Below are positions 20,114 through 29,511 of a stretch of 64,000 nt of DNA, piece by piece. Origin of the DNA: Leuconostoc gasicomitatum LMG 18811 (GTDB lineage: Bacteria; Bacillota; Bacilli; Lactobacillales; Lactobacillaceae). The position numbers and the translations under genes are program-made. The notes beneath the pieces are model-generated. The model saw only the letters and a program-made list of their open reading frames with translations. It was not told the DNA's origin and made no database searches. The DNA lies in the NCBI RefSeq assembly GCF_000196855.1, contig NC_014319.1, positions 620,001-684,000 of the forward strand. Direction: 5' to 3'. Position 1 is the first letter of the stretch, and each line of letters begins with the position of its first letter.

Positions 20114-20141
20114 TTGACATATAATATTATGGGTGTATGAT
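20114..20141 (+). promoter_or_regulatory. Promoter of the his operon
   Basis: TTGACA (20114-20119), 16-base spacer, TATGAT (20136-20141), immediately upstream of the T-box leader. The -35 hexamer is perfect. Confidence 0.85.
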
Positions 20142-20420
20142 TAGTTTAATCTAATAAATAATTTCTGAAGTTGGAAAAGTAATTGAAATCACGTTGTACA
20201 GAAAGTGCTTAAGCTAACGCATTGAGATGAGCGCCTACGTATTCAATGAAACACACCGACGAGAGAAATGATCAAAAGTCATTTCGGAAACTCCCGATAC
20301 CGAGTACACCTATTGTAATGGGTGAATGAGTAGATAGACGTAAGTTTATCTAAAATCAAGGTGGGAACACGTATAAACGTCCTTGCAAACTATGATTATA
20401 GTTTGTAAGGACGTTTTTTA
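20142..20420 (+). promoter_or_regulatory. Histidine T-box leader of the his operon
   Basis: Tandem evidence for a tRNA-His-sensing T-box. Stem I: AGTA at 20178-20181 followed by ATTGA pairs with TCAAT before GAAA-CAC-A, giving specifier codon CAC (His) at 20252-20254. The antiterminator CAAGG-[TGGGAAC]-ACGT...ACGT-CCTTG has TGGG at 20362-20365, whose last G pairs with the C73 discriminator peculiar to tRNA-His. The competing terminator (20375-20420) is a long stem starting AAACGTCCTT and ending in TTTTTT. Uncharged tRNA-His should switch the operon on. Confidence 0.95.
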
Positions 20421-20450
20421 TTGGAAAAATATTATAATTAGGAGAAATTG

Positions 20451-22055
20451 ATGGGCGAAAAAATCTTAGCAGCAGGATCACATGATGAATTTGGTGAAGC
20501 TTTGGTGCAAAAACAGCAAATAACGCATTTGATCAGCAAAACATTAAATAAAAAAGCGTTTGTGGCCATTAATACACCATTGATTGAACGAGAAAGTGTT
20601 TTTGAACAATATCAACATGATAATGTGTTTCATCTGCGTGATCAAATGGGTGAAAATTTAGTGTTACGACCAGACCTAACTTTGCCTGTTGCACGATTTT
20701 TGGCATCTAAATCACAACAAGCACGTGTTCAAAAATTTTACTATATTGGTGATGTCTTTCGACGTACTGATTATCTATCTGGAGAATACAATCAGGAGAC
20801 ACAGGCCGGCATTGAATTAATTGGCGATAGCAGTTTTAAGGCTGAAATACAGGCATTGGATATTATGTTAGATTTTGCGCAGCAATTTGAAATTGCGGAT
20901 GTTCAAGTTGTAATTAGCGATACAAGATTAATTGATCGTGTCTTAGGCACGCTTGATATATCAAGTAAACAGCAAAAATTACTTAAACAAGCGATTGAAA
21001 GTAAAAATATGACAGCTTTTGAGAAAGTTCGAATGACAATAAAAGATTTTCCGGCACACTTAACTAGATGGCCTTTGGCATTTGGTGAAGATGGTGAAAC
21101 TGTGATGTGGCAGTTACAAGATTTGCCGGAAGTAAATGATCTTGTTGATCGTTGGTTGAAATTAGCAACGTTCATTCATGAACATTATCCTGATGTCGCT
21201 GTTACTGTTGATCTTGCAGCGGCATCCCCACAACCTTATTATACAGGTACAATTATACGTGGTTTTGTACCAAGTCTGGGACGTTATCTTTTTAGTGGTG
21301 GTCGTTATGATCGCTTATTAGAAAGTTTTCAAACAGAAAGCTTACCGGCAGTGGGGATGGGTTTCAATATTGATACAATTATGGCTGAATGGCAACGCGA
21401 GGTGGCAGATCATAACCCTGAGGAACCAATTGTTGTTGTACTGGCCAAAGGACGTGTTGAAAAAGATACGCGCCCGTTATTAAAATCAGCTGGTATTGAT
21501 ACAACACCTTTAGAAAATCAAGATCGAAAGTTAGTATTTGATAGTCCAGATGGTATTTATCGCTTTATTTTGGTAAAACCTGATGACGTGATTAAGTACC
21601 TAGATCGTGGCATTGGCGATGTTGGTATTGTCGGTTCAGATACGATTGCTGAACAAATTCAAAATCACTATGATGTTTTGAACCTACAAACGGGGCAAGC
21701 GGCATTTGTACTAGCAGCCCCTCAAAATTTTATGATTAATGGGATACAACGTAAACGTATTGCAACTAAATACCCTAAAACGGCTAGTCGTTATTTTTCT
21801 CAACATGGAGAAGACGTTGAATTAGTTAAATTGTCAGGTTCGGTCGAGTTAGGGCCGTTAACTGGTTTGTCAGATGCGATTATTGATATTACACAAACTG
21901 GTGATACTTTACGTGAAAATAATCTTGTTATTTATGACACAGTTGGTGAAGTGGCAACACACTTACTTGTCCGACCAGGTGCCTTATTGCAATTTCAATC
22001 AAAATTAAAACAAGTGATTGAAAACTTAATCACGTTACTAAATCAGACAAAGTGA
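20451..22055 (+). CDS. hisZG: Fused HisZ-HisG, ATP phosphoribosyltransferase
   Basis: First enzyme of histidine synthesis, condensing ATP with PRPP. A single 534-residue frame joins a HisZ regulatory subunit (about 1-320; HisRS-like, with RPDLTLPVARF, YIGDVFRRTDY and FSGGRYDRLL) to a short-form HisG catalytic domain (about 326-530; LAKGRVEKDT, a GIGDVGIVGSD segment and the PRPP-binding DAIIDITQTGDTL). In most bacteria these are separate proteins that form a hetero-octamer. ATG 20451 is preferred to the TTG three bases earlier because GGAG is six bases upstream. It is the first gene after the T-box. Confidence 0.94.
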   Translation: MGEKILAAGSHDEFGEALVQKQQITHLISKTLNKKAFVAINTPLIERESVFEQYQHDNVFHLRDQMGENLVLRPDLTLPVARFLASKSQQARVQKFYYIGDVFRRTDYLSGEYNQETQAGIELIGDSSFKAEIQALDIMLDFAQQFEIADVQVVISDTRLIDRVLGTLDISSKQQKLLKQAIESKNMTAFEKVRMTIKDFPAHLTRWPLAFGEDGETVMWQLQDLPEVNDLVDRWLKLATFIHEHYPDVAVTVDLAAASPQPYYTGTIIRGFVPSLGRYLFSGGRYDRLLESFQTESLPAVGMGFNIDTIMAEWQREVADHNPEEPIVVVLAKGRVEKDTRPLLKSAGIDTTPLENQDRKLVFDSPDGIYRFILVKPDDVIKYLDRGIGDVGIVGSDTIAEQIQNHYDVLNLQTGQAAFVLAAPQNFMINGIQRKRIATKYPKTASRYFSQHGEDVELVKLSGSVELGPLTGLSDAIIDITQTGDTLRENNLVIYDTVGEVATHLLVRPGALLQFQSKLKQVIENLITLLNQTK

Positions 22056-22065
22056 GGAAAAAACG

Positions 22066-23343
22066 ATGCAAATTATTAAAAATGAGTCAATTGATCAAAT
22101 CAAATCACGTATACGTCAGCAAACATCAAAAACAAGTGATCCACTGGTTGAATCACGAGTGATAAACATTATTAAAAACGTACGTGAAAAAGGAGATATT
22201 GCTTTAAAAGCATATGCCAAAGAATTTGATCATGTTTCGCTGGATGAATTGAAAGTAAGCGCAGAACAAATTGATTTAGCAGTTAAAAATGTTGATCCTG
22301 CGGTCATAAAGGCATTAGAAAAAGCAGCCGTAAATATTCGCTCATTTCATCAATTAGAATTGCAACAGTCTTTTGAAGAGTCACCACGTTCTGGTGTGAC
22401 AAGGGGCACAAAAGTCACGCCATTGTCGGCAGTAGGAATTTATGTGCCAGGAGGAACAGCAGCCTATCCATCATCTGTTTTGATGAATGCATTACCAGCA
22501 AAAATTGCCGGTGTTGAAACCATTATTATGGTGACACCACCACAAAAAAATGGTTTAAATGACGCTGTATTAGCTGCAGCACGAATTGCTGGTATTGATA
22601 GTATTTACCAAGTCGGTGGGGCACAAGCAATTGCAGCGTTAGCTTACGGGACTGAATCAATACCACAGGTAGATAAAATCACAGGACCAGGAAATGCTTA
22701 CGTCGCGACTGCTAAGCGTGCAGTCTTTGGACAAGTGGCGATTGATATGATTGCTGGCCCATCAGAAATTGGTATTTTGGCTGACGAATCAGCACGAGCT
22801 AAAGATGTAGCTGCTGATTTGTTGTCACAGGCTGAACACGATATCAATGCGCGCGCCATTTTAATTACGAACTCAGAAAAGTTAGCCCAGGCAGTTTTTG
22901 ACGAAGTGAATGTACAGCTAAATACCTTGCCAAGGGCAGCTATTGCTCGAGAGGCGATTGATAATAATGGCTTTATTTACTTGGTTGATACAATTGATAA
23001 TATGATTGATTTAATGAATGCAGTTGCACCAGAACATTTGGAAATTCAGCTTGAAAATGCATATGATTACATCAATAAAATACAAAATGCAGGTTCAGTA
23101 TTTTTAGGTAAATACGCTTCTGAGCCATTAGGCGATTATCTAGCTGGACCAAATCATATTTTGCCAACTGGTGGAACAGCGCGATTTAGTTCAGCATTGG
23201 GTGTCTGGGATTTTCAAAAACGTATTCAATATTTGTACTATTCAAAAGATGCATTATTAGATGACGTTAATGATGTCACAGTGTTAGCACGTGAAGAAGG
23301 TCTGGAAGGACACGCGCGCGCAATTGAAATTCGTCAGTCATAA
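22066..23343 (+). CDS. hisD: Histidinol dehydrogenase
   Basis: Zinc enzyme that oxidises histidinol to histidine in two NAD-dependent steps. The 425-residue protein has the family hallmarks: VGIYVPGGTAAYPSS, the glycine-rich KITGPGNAYVATAKR, AGPSEI, the zinc-ligand region LLSQAEHD and the catalytic Glu-His pair in VAPEHLEI (about 324-331). Starts ten bases after hisZG behind GTGAGGAAA. Full length, no damage. Confidence 0.97.
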   Translation: MQIIKNESIDQIKSRIRQQTSKTSDPLVESRVINIIKNVREKGDIALKAYAKEFDHVSLDELKVSAEQIDLAVKNVDPAVIKALEKAAVNIRSFHQLELQQSFEESPRSGVTRGTKVTPLSAVGIYVPGGTAAYPSSVLMNALPAKIAGVETIIMVTPPQKNGLNDAVLAAARIAGIDSIYQVGGAQAIAALAYGTESIPQVDKITGPGNAYVATAKRAVFGQVAIDMIAGPSEIGILADESARAKDVAADLLSQAEHDINARAILITNSEKLAQAVFDEVNVQLNTLPRAAIAREAIDNNGFIYLVDTIDNMIDLMNAVAPEHLEIQLENAYDYINKIQNAGSVFLGKYASEPLGDYLAGPNHILPTGGTARFSSALGVWDFQKRIQYLYYSKDALLDDVNDVTVLAREEGLEGHARAIEIRQS

Positions 23344-23392
23344 GTCGCTTAATATTAATGTATAGAGATGGATAGAAAAGGATAAATTAACG

Positions 23393-23980
23393 ATGTCAAG
23401 AATAGCAAACATCACCAGAAATACATTTGAGACACAAATCAAATTAATGTTAGCAATCGATGAGCAAACATTAATTTCAGTGAATACGGGCATTGGGTAT
23501 CTTGACCATATGCTCACACTATTTGCCAAGCATGGCCGTTTTGGTTTGCAAGTAACAGTTAATGGTGACTTAAATGTTGATTCACATCATACAACTGAAG
23601 ATATTGGTATTGCATTAGGTGAGGCGTTTACGCAAGCACTGGGTGATAAATCAGGTATTGAGCGCTACGGTGCACAATTGATACCGATGGATGAGACCTT
23701 GTCACGTGCGGTAGTCGATTTATCTGGACGTGCCTACTTAGTTTTTCAAGCAGAACTGACAGCACCATTGTTAGGATCATTTGAAACAGAAGTGGTTGAA
23801 GATTTTTGGCAAGGATTTGCAGACCAAGCACGTGCCAATGTGCATATTGAAGTGCTTTATGGTCGTAATACACACCACAAAATTGAGAGTATTTTCAAAG
23901 CAATGGGGCGTGCAATGCGCCAAGCAGTGACGATTAATCCTGAAATTAAAGGGATTAATTCAACCAAAGGGGTGATTTAA
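23393..23980 (+). CDS. hisB: Imidazoleglycerol-phosphate dehydratase
   Basis: Dehydrates imidazoleglycerol phosphate to imidazole-acetol phosphate. The 195-residue protein is the single-domain form without a phosphatase, consistent with separate HisK. It has the manganese-binding duplicated motifs HHTTEDIGIALGEA and NTHHKIESIFKAMGRA. AAAAGGATAA before the ATG. Its stop overlaps the hisH start (TAATG), which indicates coupling. Confidence 0.97.
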   Translation: MSRIANITRNTFETQIKLMLAIDEQTLISVNTGIGYLDHMLTLFAKHGRFGLQVTVNGDLNVDSHHTTEDIGIALGEAFTQALGDKSGIERYGAQLIPMDETLSRAVVDLSGRAYLVFQAELTAPLLGSFETEVVEDFWQGFADQARANVHIEVLYGRNTHHKIESIFKAMGRAMRQAVTINPEIKGINSTKGVI

Positions 23981-24621
23981 TGTCAAAAGAAAATCCGGTT
24001 ATTGTAGTAATTGATTATGGCGCTGGTAATATTTTCAATGTCATGAAAGCAATAAAGTATGTGGGATTAGCAGCCAAATTAACAAAAGATCCTTCCGAAA
24101 TTTTAGCAGCAGACGGTCTTGTCATTCCTGGTGTTGGCGCTTATAAAACGGCCATGGACAAAATCAATGAGAACCAACTTTTAGTACCAATTAAAAAAGC
24201 AGCAAACAATGGTACACCGATTTTAGGGGTTTGTTTAGGCATGCAGTTGTTATTTGACTCATCAACAGAATTTGGTGAAACAATCGGATTTGGACTTATT
24301 CCAGGTGAAGTAGTGAGATTACCACAAAATACTGGTTTTAAAGTGCCGCAAATGGGATGGAATCAAAACAGTGTTACGATTGAGAATGCCTTAACGCAAG
24401 GCATTAAAAATGAGTTTACTTATTTTGTACATTCATATTATGTCAAAACAGATCCGAAATATATTGCGGCTAGCGTTGATTATGGTGTACAAGTGCCAAG
24501 TGTTGTTATAAAAGATAATATTATTGGGGCACAGTTTCATCCAGAAAAATCTGGTGAAGTCGGGTTACGTGTTTGGCAAGCTTTTGCAAATATGGTATCA
24601 GATAAGGCGGTGAACGTGTGA
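23980..24621 (+). CDS. hisH: Imidazole glycerol phosphate synthase, glutaminase subunit HisH
   Basis: Releases ammonia from glutamine and channels it to HisF. The 213-residue class I amidotransferase has the oxyanion region PGVGAYKTAM, the nucleophile Cys85 in GVCLGMQLL, and the His-Glu pair in QFHPEKSGEVG. It overlaps hisB by one base and hisA by four. Confidence 0.97.
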   Translation: MSKENPVIVVIDYGAGNIFNVMKAIKYVGLAAKLTKDPSEILAADGLVIPGVGAYKTAMDKINENQLLVPIKKAANNGTPILGVCLGMQLLFDSSTEFGETIGFGLIPGEVVRLPQNTGFKVPQMGWNQNSVTIENALTQGIKNEFTYFVHSYYVKTDPKYIAASVDYGVQVPSVVIKDNIIGAQFHPEKSGEVGLRVWQAFANMVSDKAVNV

Positions 24622-25331
24622 TATTACCTGCAATTGATTTATTAGGCGGTCAATCAGTCCGCTTATTACAAGGCAATTACAATGCCGTCACAGTAGTCGA
24701 CTCAGATCCCGTTGCACAAGCAAAAAAAATTGATAAGGCCGGTTTACATGCATTACATGTTGTTGACTTAGATGGCGCAAAGTCCGGTTTAGCAGCTAAC
24801 TTCAAGACGATTCTATCCATACGGCAAAACTTTACTGGTTTCCTAGAGGTTGGTGGAGGTATTCGAACACTAGACCAAATTGAACAATATTACAATGCCG
24901 GAATAAATCGTGTCATTCTTGGATCAGTTGCTTTAAAAAATCCCACTTTGGTACGGCAAGCAGTTGAAAAATATGGTGAATTAATTGCTGTTGGTATCGA
25001 TGGCAAAGATGGAAAAATTGCAACAGAGGGATGGCTTGAACAGTCAAATATTAGTTTTGAAACATTGTTGTCTGCCATGATAGCTATTGGCGTGAAACAT
25101 TTTATTGTGACTGATGTGGTTCGTGATGGCATGCTTCAAGGACCAAACATTGACCTATTAGTTAAACTACAACAACACTTTGTGACGGCTAATATTATAG
25201 CTAGTGGTGGTATCGCGCAAATGAGTGATTTGGTTGCTTTAAATCAAGCCGGCATACAAGATATTATTGTTGGCAAGGCTTTAGCTTCAGGTAGCATATC
25301 GCTGACACAGTTAGCTGAATTGGAGGAATAG
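24618..25331 (+). CDS. hisA: ProFAR isomerase HisA
   Basis: Isomerises ProFAR to PRFAR by an Amadori rearrangement. The 237-residue beta/alpha barrel starts with GTG. It carries the catalytic Asp in the first strand (LPAIDLLGGQSVRL, about residue 7), the phosphate loop GGGIRT, and the second Asp in VTDVVRDGML. The duplicated half-barrel pattern with HisF is apparent. Confidence 0.97.
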   Translation: MILPAIDLLGGQSVRLLQGNYNAVTVVDSDPVAQAKKIDKAGLHALHVVDLDGAKSGLAANFKTILSIRQNFTGFLEVGGGIRTLDQIEQYYNAGINRVILGSVALKNPTLVRQAVEKYGELIAVGIDGKDGKIATEGWLEQSNISFETLLSAMIAIGVKHFIVTDVVRDGMLQGPNIDLLVKLQQHFVTANIIASGGIAQMSDLVALNQAGIQDIIVGKALASGSISLTQLAELEE

Positions 25332-25332
25332 T

Positions 25333-26097
25333 ATGGCATTAGCAAAACGTATTGTACCGGCACTTGATGTTAAAAACGGTCGTGTTGTGAAAGGCATTAA
25401 TTTTCTTAACTTGCAAGATGTTGGTGATCCAGTTGATACGGCAATTGCTTATCAAAATTCTGGCGCAGATGAACTTGTTTTTTTAGATATTTCGGCAACT
25501 TTGGAAGGGCGAACGACAATGATAGAGATGATTGAACGTGTTTCGTCTGCTGTTTTTATTCCTTTAACAGCTGGTGGTGGGGTAACTGATTTAGCAAGTA
25601 TACGCGCTATAATTCAAGCAGGAGCTGACAAAGTGTTTTTGAACTCAGCAGCTGTTACTAATCCTGATATTATTCGGCAAGGCGCAGAGGCTTTTGGTTC
25701 ACAGGCGATTGTTGGGGCAATTGATTCTAAATGGAATGACAATTTAAAGAAGCACCAAGTTTATGTTTCTGGGGGAACCAAAGCCACCAATCTAGAAACA
25801 ATTAGTTGGGCAAAAAAAATGGTACAGTACGGTGCTGGTGAATTATTAGTGACAAGTATGAATACTGATGGTACTCAAAATGGCTACGATATCGCATTAT
25901 ACCAAGCACTAACTCAAGCAGTTAATGTGCCAATTATTGCTAGTGGTGGTGCGGGGAAAAAATCTGATTTTAAGACTGTATTTAAATCTGGGCATGCAGA
26001 TGCTGCGTTAGCTGCCTCCGTATTTCATTATGGCAAGATAGCAATATCTGATTTAAAAGAAAGTTTATATCGTGAAGGGTTGGTTATGAGGTTATGA
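25333..26097 (+). CDS. hisF: Imidazole glycerol phosphate synthase, cyclase subunit HisF
   Basis: Uses ammonia from HisH to cyclise PRFAR to imidazoleglycerol phosphate and AICAR. The 254-residue barrel has the catalytic Asp12 in IVPALDVKNGRVVKG, phosphate loops LTAGGGV and IASGGAG, and the second catalytic region GAIDSKW (about 131-137). One base after hisA and overlapping hisI (ATGA). Confidence 0.97.
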   Translation: MALAKRIVPALDVKNGRVVKGINFLNLQDVGDPVDTAIAYQNSGADELVFLDISATLEGRTTMIEMIERVSSAVFIPLTAGGGVTDLASIRAIIQAGADKVFLNSAAVTNPDIIRQGAEAFGSQAIVGAIDSKWNDNLKKHQVYVSGGTKATNLETISWAKKMVQYGAGELLVTSMNTDGTQNGYDIALYQALTQAVNVPIIASGGAGKKSDFKTVFKSGHADAALAASVFHYGKIAISDLKESLYREGLVMRL

Positions 26098-26447
26098 CAA
26101 TTGAGCAAACACCTGATTTTAATAAGCCTTATCAAAACAATCTCGTGCCAGCCATTATAACTGATGTCACAACTGGCGCTATTTTGATGTTGGGATATAT
26201 GAATGAAGCGAGTTATGCATTGACAAAATCAACGGGTGAAACTTGGTTTTGGTCACGAGAACGTGCTGAATTATGGCACAAAGGGGCAACTAGCGGTCAT
26301 ACACAGCAAGTTGTCTCTATGACTTTGGATTGTGATTTAGACACAGTACTTATTCAAGTGATACCAAATGGCGTAGCATGTCACACAGGAAGGTATTCAT
26401 GTTTTTTTAATCCTGTAATTGATAATGATTTTAGAGTTAACACCTGA
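26094..26447 (+). CDS. hisI: Phosphoribosyl-AMP cyclohydrolase HisI
   Basis: Opens the purine ring of phosphoribosyl-AMP. The 117-residue protein is a stand-alone cyclohydrolase (no HisE fusion), with FWSRERAELWHKGATSGH and the zinc-binding Cys/His residues in DCDLD, GVACHTG and YSCFF. Overlaps hisF by four bases. The stop codon is the beginning of the left arm of a hairpin that separates it from hisE. Confidence 0.96.
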   Translation: MTIEQTPDFNKPYQNNLVPAIITDVTTGAILMLGYMNEASYALTKSTGETWFWSRERAELWHKGATSGHTQQVVSMTLDCDLDTVLIQVIPNGVACHTGRYSCFFNPVIDNDFRVNT

Positions 26448-26485
26448 ACGCTATTGTCAAATTAATGAACAGCAATAGCGTTTTG
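26447..26485 (+). terminator. Intra-operon hairpin between hisI and hisE
   Basis: Perfect 10-bp stem AACGCTATTG/CAATAGCGTT with a 16-base loop, followed by only TTG. It could be a weak terminator or an mRNA-stability element that lowers hisE-hisC expression. No promoter is evident downstream. Confidence 0.5.
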
Positions 26486-26502
26486 TTCAAGGAGAAGTAA
26501 TT

Positions 26503-26823
26503 ATGATGCAACAATCAATTGAAGCACTTTATAAACAGGCACTGAACCGCAAAAATAAGCCAGAAGAAAGTTCATACACAAATTACCTTTACACTAAAGG
26601 GTTAGATAAAATTCTAAAAAAAATTGGTGAAGAGTCAACAGAGGTGATCCTTGGTGCAAAAAACACGAATGATGAACTAATTTATGAAACTGCTGATTTA
26701 TTGTTTCATTTAATGGTATTATTAGTTGAAAAGGATGTCACACTTGATGACATCAAAGATGAACTAGGTTCTCGTCAAGGACAAGAATCACGTTTGCATG
26801 AGCGTAAAGATTGGAGAGTTTGA
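26503..26823 (+). CDS. hisE: Phosphoribosyl-ATP pyrophosphatase HisE
   Basis: Hydrolyses phosphoribosyl-ATP to phosphoribosyl-AMP, the second pathway step. The 106-residue MazG-like helical protein has the acidic metal-binding pattern [14 protein letters not shown] and [13 protein letters not shown]. Tandem ATGs at 26503 and 26506 follow AAGGAGAAG; either may be used. Three bases before hisC. Confidence 0.95.
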   Translation: MMQQSIEALYKQALNRKNKPEESSYTNYLYTKGLDKILKKIGEESTEVILGAKNTNDELIYETADLLFHLMVLLVEKDVTLDDIKDELGSRQGQESRLHERKDWRV

Positions 26824-26826
26824 ATA

Positions 26827-27897
26827 ATGAAAGAATCAATTAAGAACATGAAAGCTTATCAGGCTGAATTACCTGCTGAAGCTGTTAAAGCTAAATATGG
26901 TTTATCACACTTAGCACGTTTGTCAGCTAATGAATCAGTATATGGATCATCACCAAAAGTGTACCAAGCAATTAGAGCAACAGCTGCTGATATTTTGGGA
27001 TACTATCCAGATGGTCAAGCTACAATCTTGCGAGAAGCAGTTGCCAAACATGATAACGTGGCGCCTGAGAGTTTGGTATTTGGTGTCGGCGCTGATGAAT
27101 TGATTCAATTATTGACACGGACAGTATTAACGCCAGGATCAAATATTATTATCCCAGATCCAACATTTGGCGAATATGCCATGCATGCACAAATAGAGCA
27201 AGCTGATACAAAAAAAATACCAGTGAAACTAGAAACGGGTCAAGTTGATTTCGATGCCATGTTAGCAGCAGTAGATGAGAAGACGACAATGGTATGGCTG
27301 GCTAACCCTAATAATCCAACGGGTGTGTTTGAAAAGCGGTCAGACATTTTAGCTTTCTTGGAAAAGTTACCCAAGACAGTGACATTGGTCGTTGATGAAG
27401 CATATTATGATTTTGTTGATGAGCCAGATGCAACTGTTGCGATAGATGTCAAAAATTATACTAATCTTGTTGTTTTGCGTACTTTATCAAAAGCCTACGG
27501 TTTAGCAAATTTACGAGTTGGTTATGGTATCATGCAAGAACCATTGTATGGTGTGATGCAAGCAGTGCGTTTGCCTTATAACCTCAATACTTATCAAATT
27601 GTTGGCGCTACTGCAGCGGTTGAAGATCAAGATTATTTGAATCAAGTGGTCACAAAGACACAAGTTGAAAGAAAGCAGTTTCAAACATTTTTACGTGACA
27701 ATAACTTGACTTTTTATAACTCGCAAACTAATTTTCTTTGGATTAAGGTTGGTGATACGAAAAAGGTTGGTGAATATCTACTATCTCAAGGTTACCAAGT
27801 CAATGATCATTTAAATTCAGAATGGATTCGAATTGCTTTAGGAACATCAGAAGATAACGTTGGGATGCGAAAAGCCATTTTAACCATTATGAAATAA
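26827..27897 (+). CDS. hisC: Histidinol-phosphate aminotransferase
   Basis: PLP enzyme that converts imidazole-acetol phosphate to histidinol phosphate. The 356-residue fold-type I protein has the N-terminal LSANES, NPNNPTG (about 156-162), the PLP lysine at about 222 in LRTLSKAYGLANLRVGYG, and a C-terminal Arg region (EWIRIALGT). Last gene of the operon; a terminator follows after six bases. Confidence 0.96.
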   Translation: MKESIKNMKAYQAELPAEAVKAKYGLSHLARLSANESVYGSSPKVYQAIRATAADILGYYPDGQATILREAVAKHDNVAPESLVFGVGADELIQLLTRTVLTPGSNIIIPDPTFGEYAMHAQIEQADTKKIPVKLETGQVDFDAMLAAVDEKTTMVWLANPNNPTGVFEKRSDILAFLEKLPKTVTLVVDEAYYDFVDEPDATVAIDVKNYTNLVVLRTLSKAYGLANLRVGYGIMQEPLYGVMQAVRLPYNLNTYQIVGATAAVEDQDYLNQVVTKTQVERKQFQTFLRDNNLTFYNSQTNFLWIKVGDTKKVGEYLLSQGYQVNDHLNSEWIRIALGTSEDNVGMRKAILTIMK

Positions 27898-27903
27898 TTA
27901 ATT

Positions 27904-27926
27904 AAAGGACAATAGTGTCCTTTTTA
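27904..27926 (+). terminator. Rho-independent terminator of the his operon
   Basis: AAAGGACA/TGTCCTTT stem with a four-base loop, followed by a T tract, directly after hisC. Confidence 0.88.
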
Positions 27927-28044
27927 TTTTGATTATGATGTAATATAGGCCTAGTGGGGATAATAATAACATTTTGATTATTTTACGCTATCTAACTACT
28001 TTGTAATATGGTAAAATGAATAAGTAAAAGACGGTTTCACTCAT

Positions 28045-28057
28045 AATGTTCGTTTTT
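28045..28057 (-). promoter_or_regulatory. Candidate PurBox upstream of purA
   Basis: On the minus strand AAAAACGAACATT matches 12 of 13 positions of the Firmicute PurBox AWWWCCGAACWWT. It lies about 150 bases before purA. Only one box is visible; PurR usually binds two. Confidence 0.4.
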
Positions 28058-28069
28058 TACTAAAAAATA

Positions 28070-28199
28070 AAACGTATACTCACAGAGGGACACTCACGGA
28101 TAGGCGCAAACAAGCCACTGTTGATTTTTTGAATCGCAGGGCTTTCTCCGATAAACCTATCCCGTCTGAAAGCAGCTGAGGATGTACTAGGAGAAAAAT
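28070..28199 (+). other. Structured 5' leader of purA, type unknown
   Basis: The 302-base gap between hisC and purA holds a terminator, an AT-rich stretch with weak -10-like boxes (TAAAAT at 28012-28017), the PurBox and then a more GC-rich leader. In the leader ACGGATAGG (28096-28104) can pair with CCTATCCCGT (28156-28165, one bulge). ACTCAC is repeated at 28078 and 28092. It matches no riboswitch class I can name, and there is no clear T-run terminator before the gene. It may be a translational control element. Confidence 0.35.
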
Positions 28200-29483
28200 A
28201 TGTCTGGTGTAATTGTTGTTGGTTCGCAATGGGGCGATGAAGGTAAAGGAAAGATAGTTGACTTTTTTTCGGAAAATGCAGATGCAGTTGTTCGCTATCA
28301 GGGTGGCAATAATGCTGGGCATACAATCTGGCATGGTGAGACTAAATTTGAACTTTCTGCGTTGCCATCGGGAATTTTAACTAAAGGTCAGTTAGCAATT
28401 TTAGGCAATGGCGTTGTCGTTAATCCTGAAGCATTGCTTGCAGAAATTGACAAAGTTGAATCAAAGGGTATTTCGATTGAAAATTTGCGTATTTCTAATC
28501 GTGCACATGTGATTATGCCATACCATATTGCACTGGATAAAGCAGCTGAATCAGCATCAAATAATCGTATTGGTACGACTAAAAAAGGTATCGGCCCGGC
28601 CTATACAGATAAAATTTCTCGTGTGGGTATTCGTATAGCTGATTTAATTGATCCAGAGGTTTTTTCAAAACTGCTTAAAGAATACTTACCATTTAAAAAT
28701 GATCAGTTGACAAAATTATACGGTGAAGAAGCCTTAGATTATAATGATATTTATAACACTTATGTTGAATATGGTCGCTTATTAGCACCGTATGTGACGG
28801 ATACTTCCTATTTGTTAGGGCAACTAATGGCTGATAAAAAACGTGTGGTATTTGAAGGCGCACAAGGAATCATGTTAGATGTTGATCATGGCACGTATCC
28901 TTATGTCACAAGTTCAAATCCAACGGCCGGTGGTGTGATGAACGGTGCTGGTGTTGGACCTAAACAAATACAAGATGTTGTCGGTGTGATTAAAGCCTAT
29001 ACATCACGTGTTGGTGAAGGGCCATTTCCAACAGAGCTTCATGATAATATTGCGGCACATATTCGCGAAGTTGGCCATGAATACGGGGTTGTGACTAAAC
29101 GCCCACGGCGTATTGGTTGGTTAGATGCAGTGGCATTACGCCATGCGGTTCAAGTATCTGGTTTGACTAAATTAGCAATTAATTCATTAGATGTGTTGTC
29201 TGGCTTGAAAGAATTGAAAATTGCGACATCATACACGTATAGGGGTGAAGAAATTCATCATTTCCCGGCATCAGACACATGGTTTGATGGATTAGATGTT
29301 AATTGTGAAACATTACCTGGTTGGGATGAAGACATTACCGAAGTGCAGTCTTTTGATGCTTTACCAATTAATGCTCAAAATTATTTAAAACGAATCTCAG
29401 AATTATTAGAAGTTGAATTATTAAGTTTTGCTGTTGGTCCAAAACCAGAAGAAACGCATCTTTTGAGTGCAGTTTGGCAGTAA
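28200..29483 (+). CDS. purA: Adenylosuccinate synthetase
   Basis: First committed step of AMP synthesis from IMP, using GTP and aspartate. The 427-residue protein has the GTP-binding loop [11 protein letters not shown] (about 8-18), the NNAGHT motif, [35 protein letters not shown], and the C-terminal guanine site GPKPEET. GGAGAAAA before the ATG. Monocistronic or with the following small gene. Confidence 0.97.
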   Translation: MSGVIVVGSQWGDEGKGKIVDFFSENADAVVRYQGGNNAGHTIWHGETKFELSALPSGILTKGQLAILGNGVVVNPEALLAEIDKVESKGISIENLRISNRAHVIMPYHIALDKAAESASNNRIGTTKKGIGPAYTDKISRVGIRIADLIDPEVFSKLLKEYLPFKNDQLTKLYGEEALDYNDIYNTYVEYGRLLAPYVTDTSYLLGQLMADKKRVVFEGAQGIMLDVDHGTYPYVTSSNPTAGGVMNGAGVGPKQIQDVVGVIKAYTSRVGEGPFPTELHDNIAAHIREVGHEYGVVTKRPRRIGWLDAVALRHAVQVSGLTKLAINSLDVLSGLKELKIATSYTYRGEEIHHFPASDTWFDGLDVNCETLPGWDEDITEVQSFDALPINAQNYLKRISELLEVELLSFAVGPKPEETHLLSAVWQ

Positions 29484-29511
29484 GCTATCAGAGTAAGGGG
29501 TAAGTAGAGAC

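Noticed and set aside
28060-28334. Two minus-strand ORFs over the purA leader
   Set aside because: They overlap the purA start and leader in two frames, lack ribosome sites and look like chance frames.
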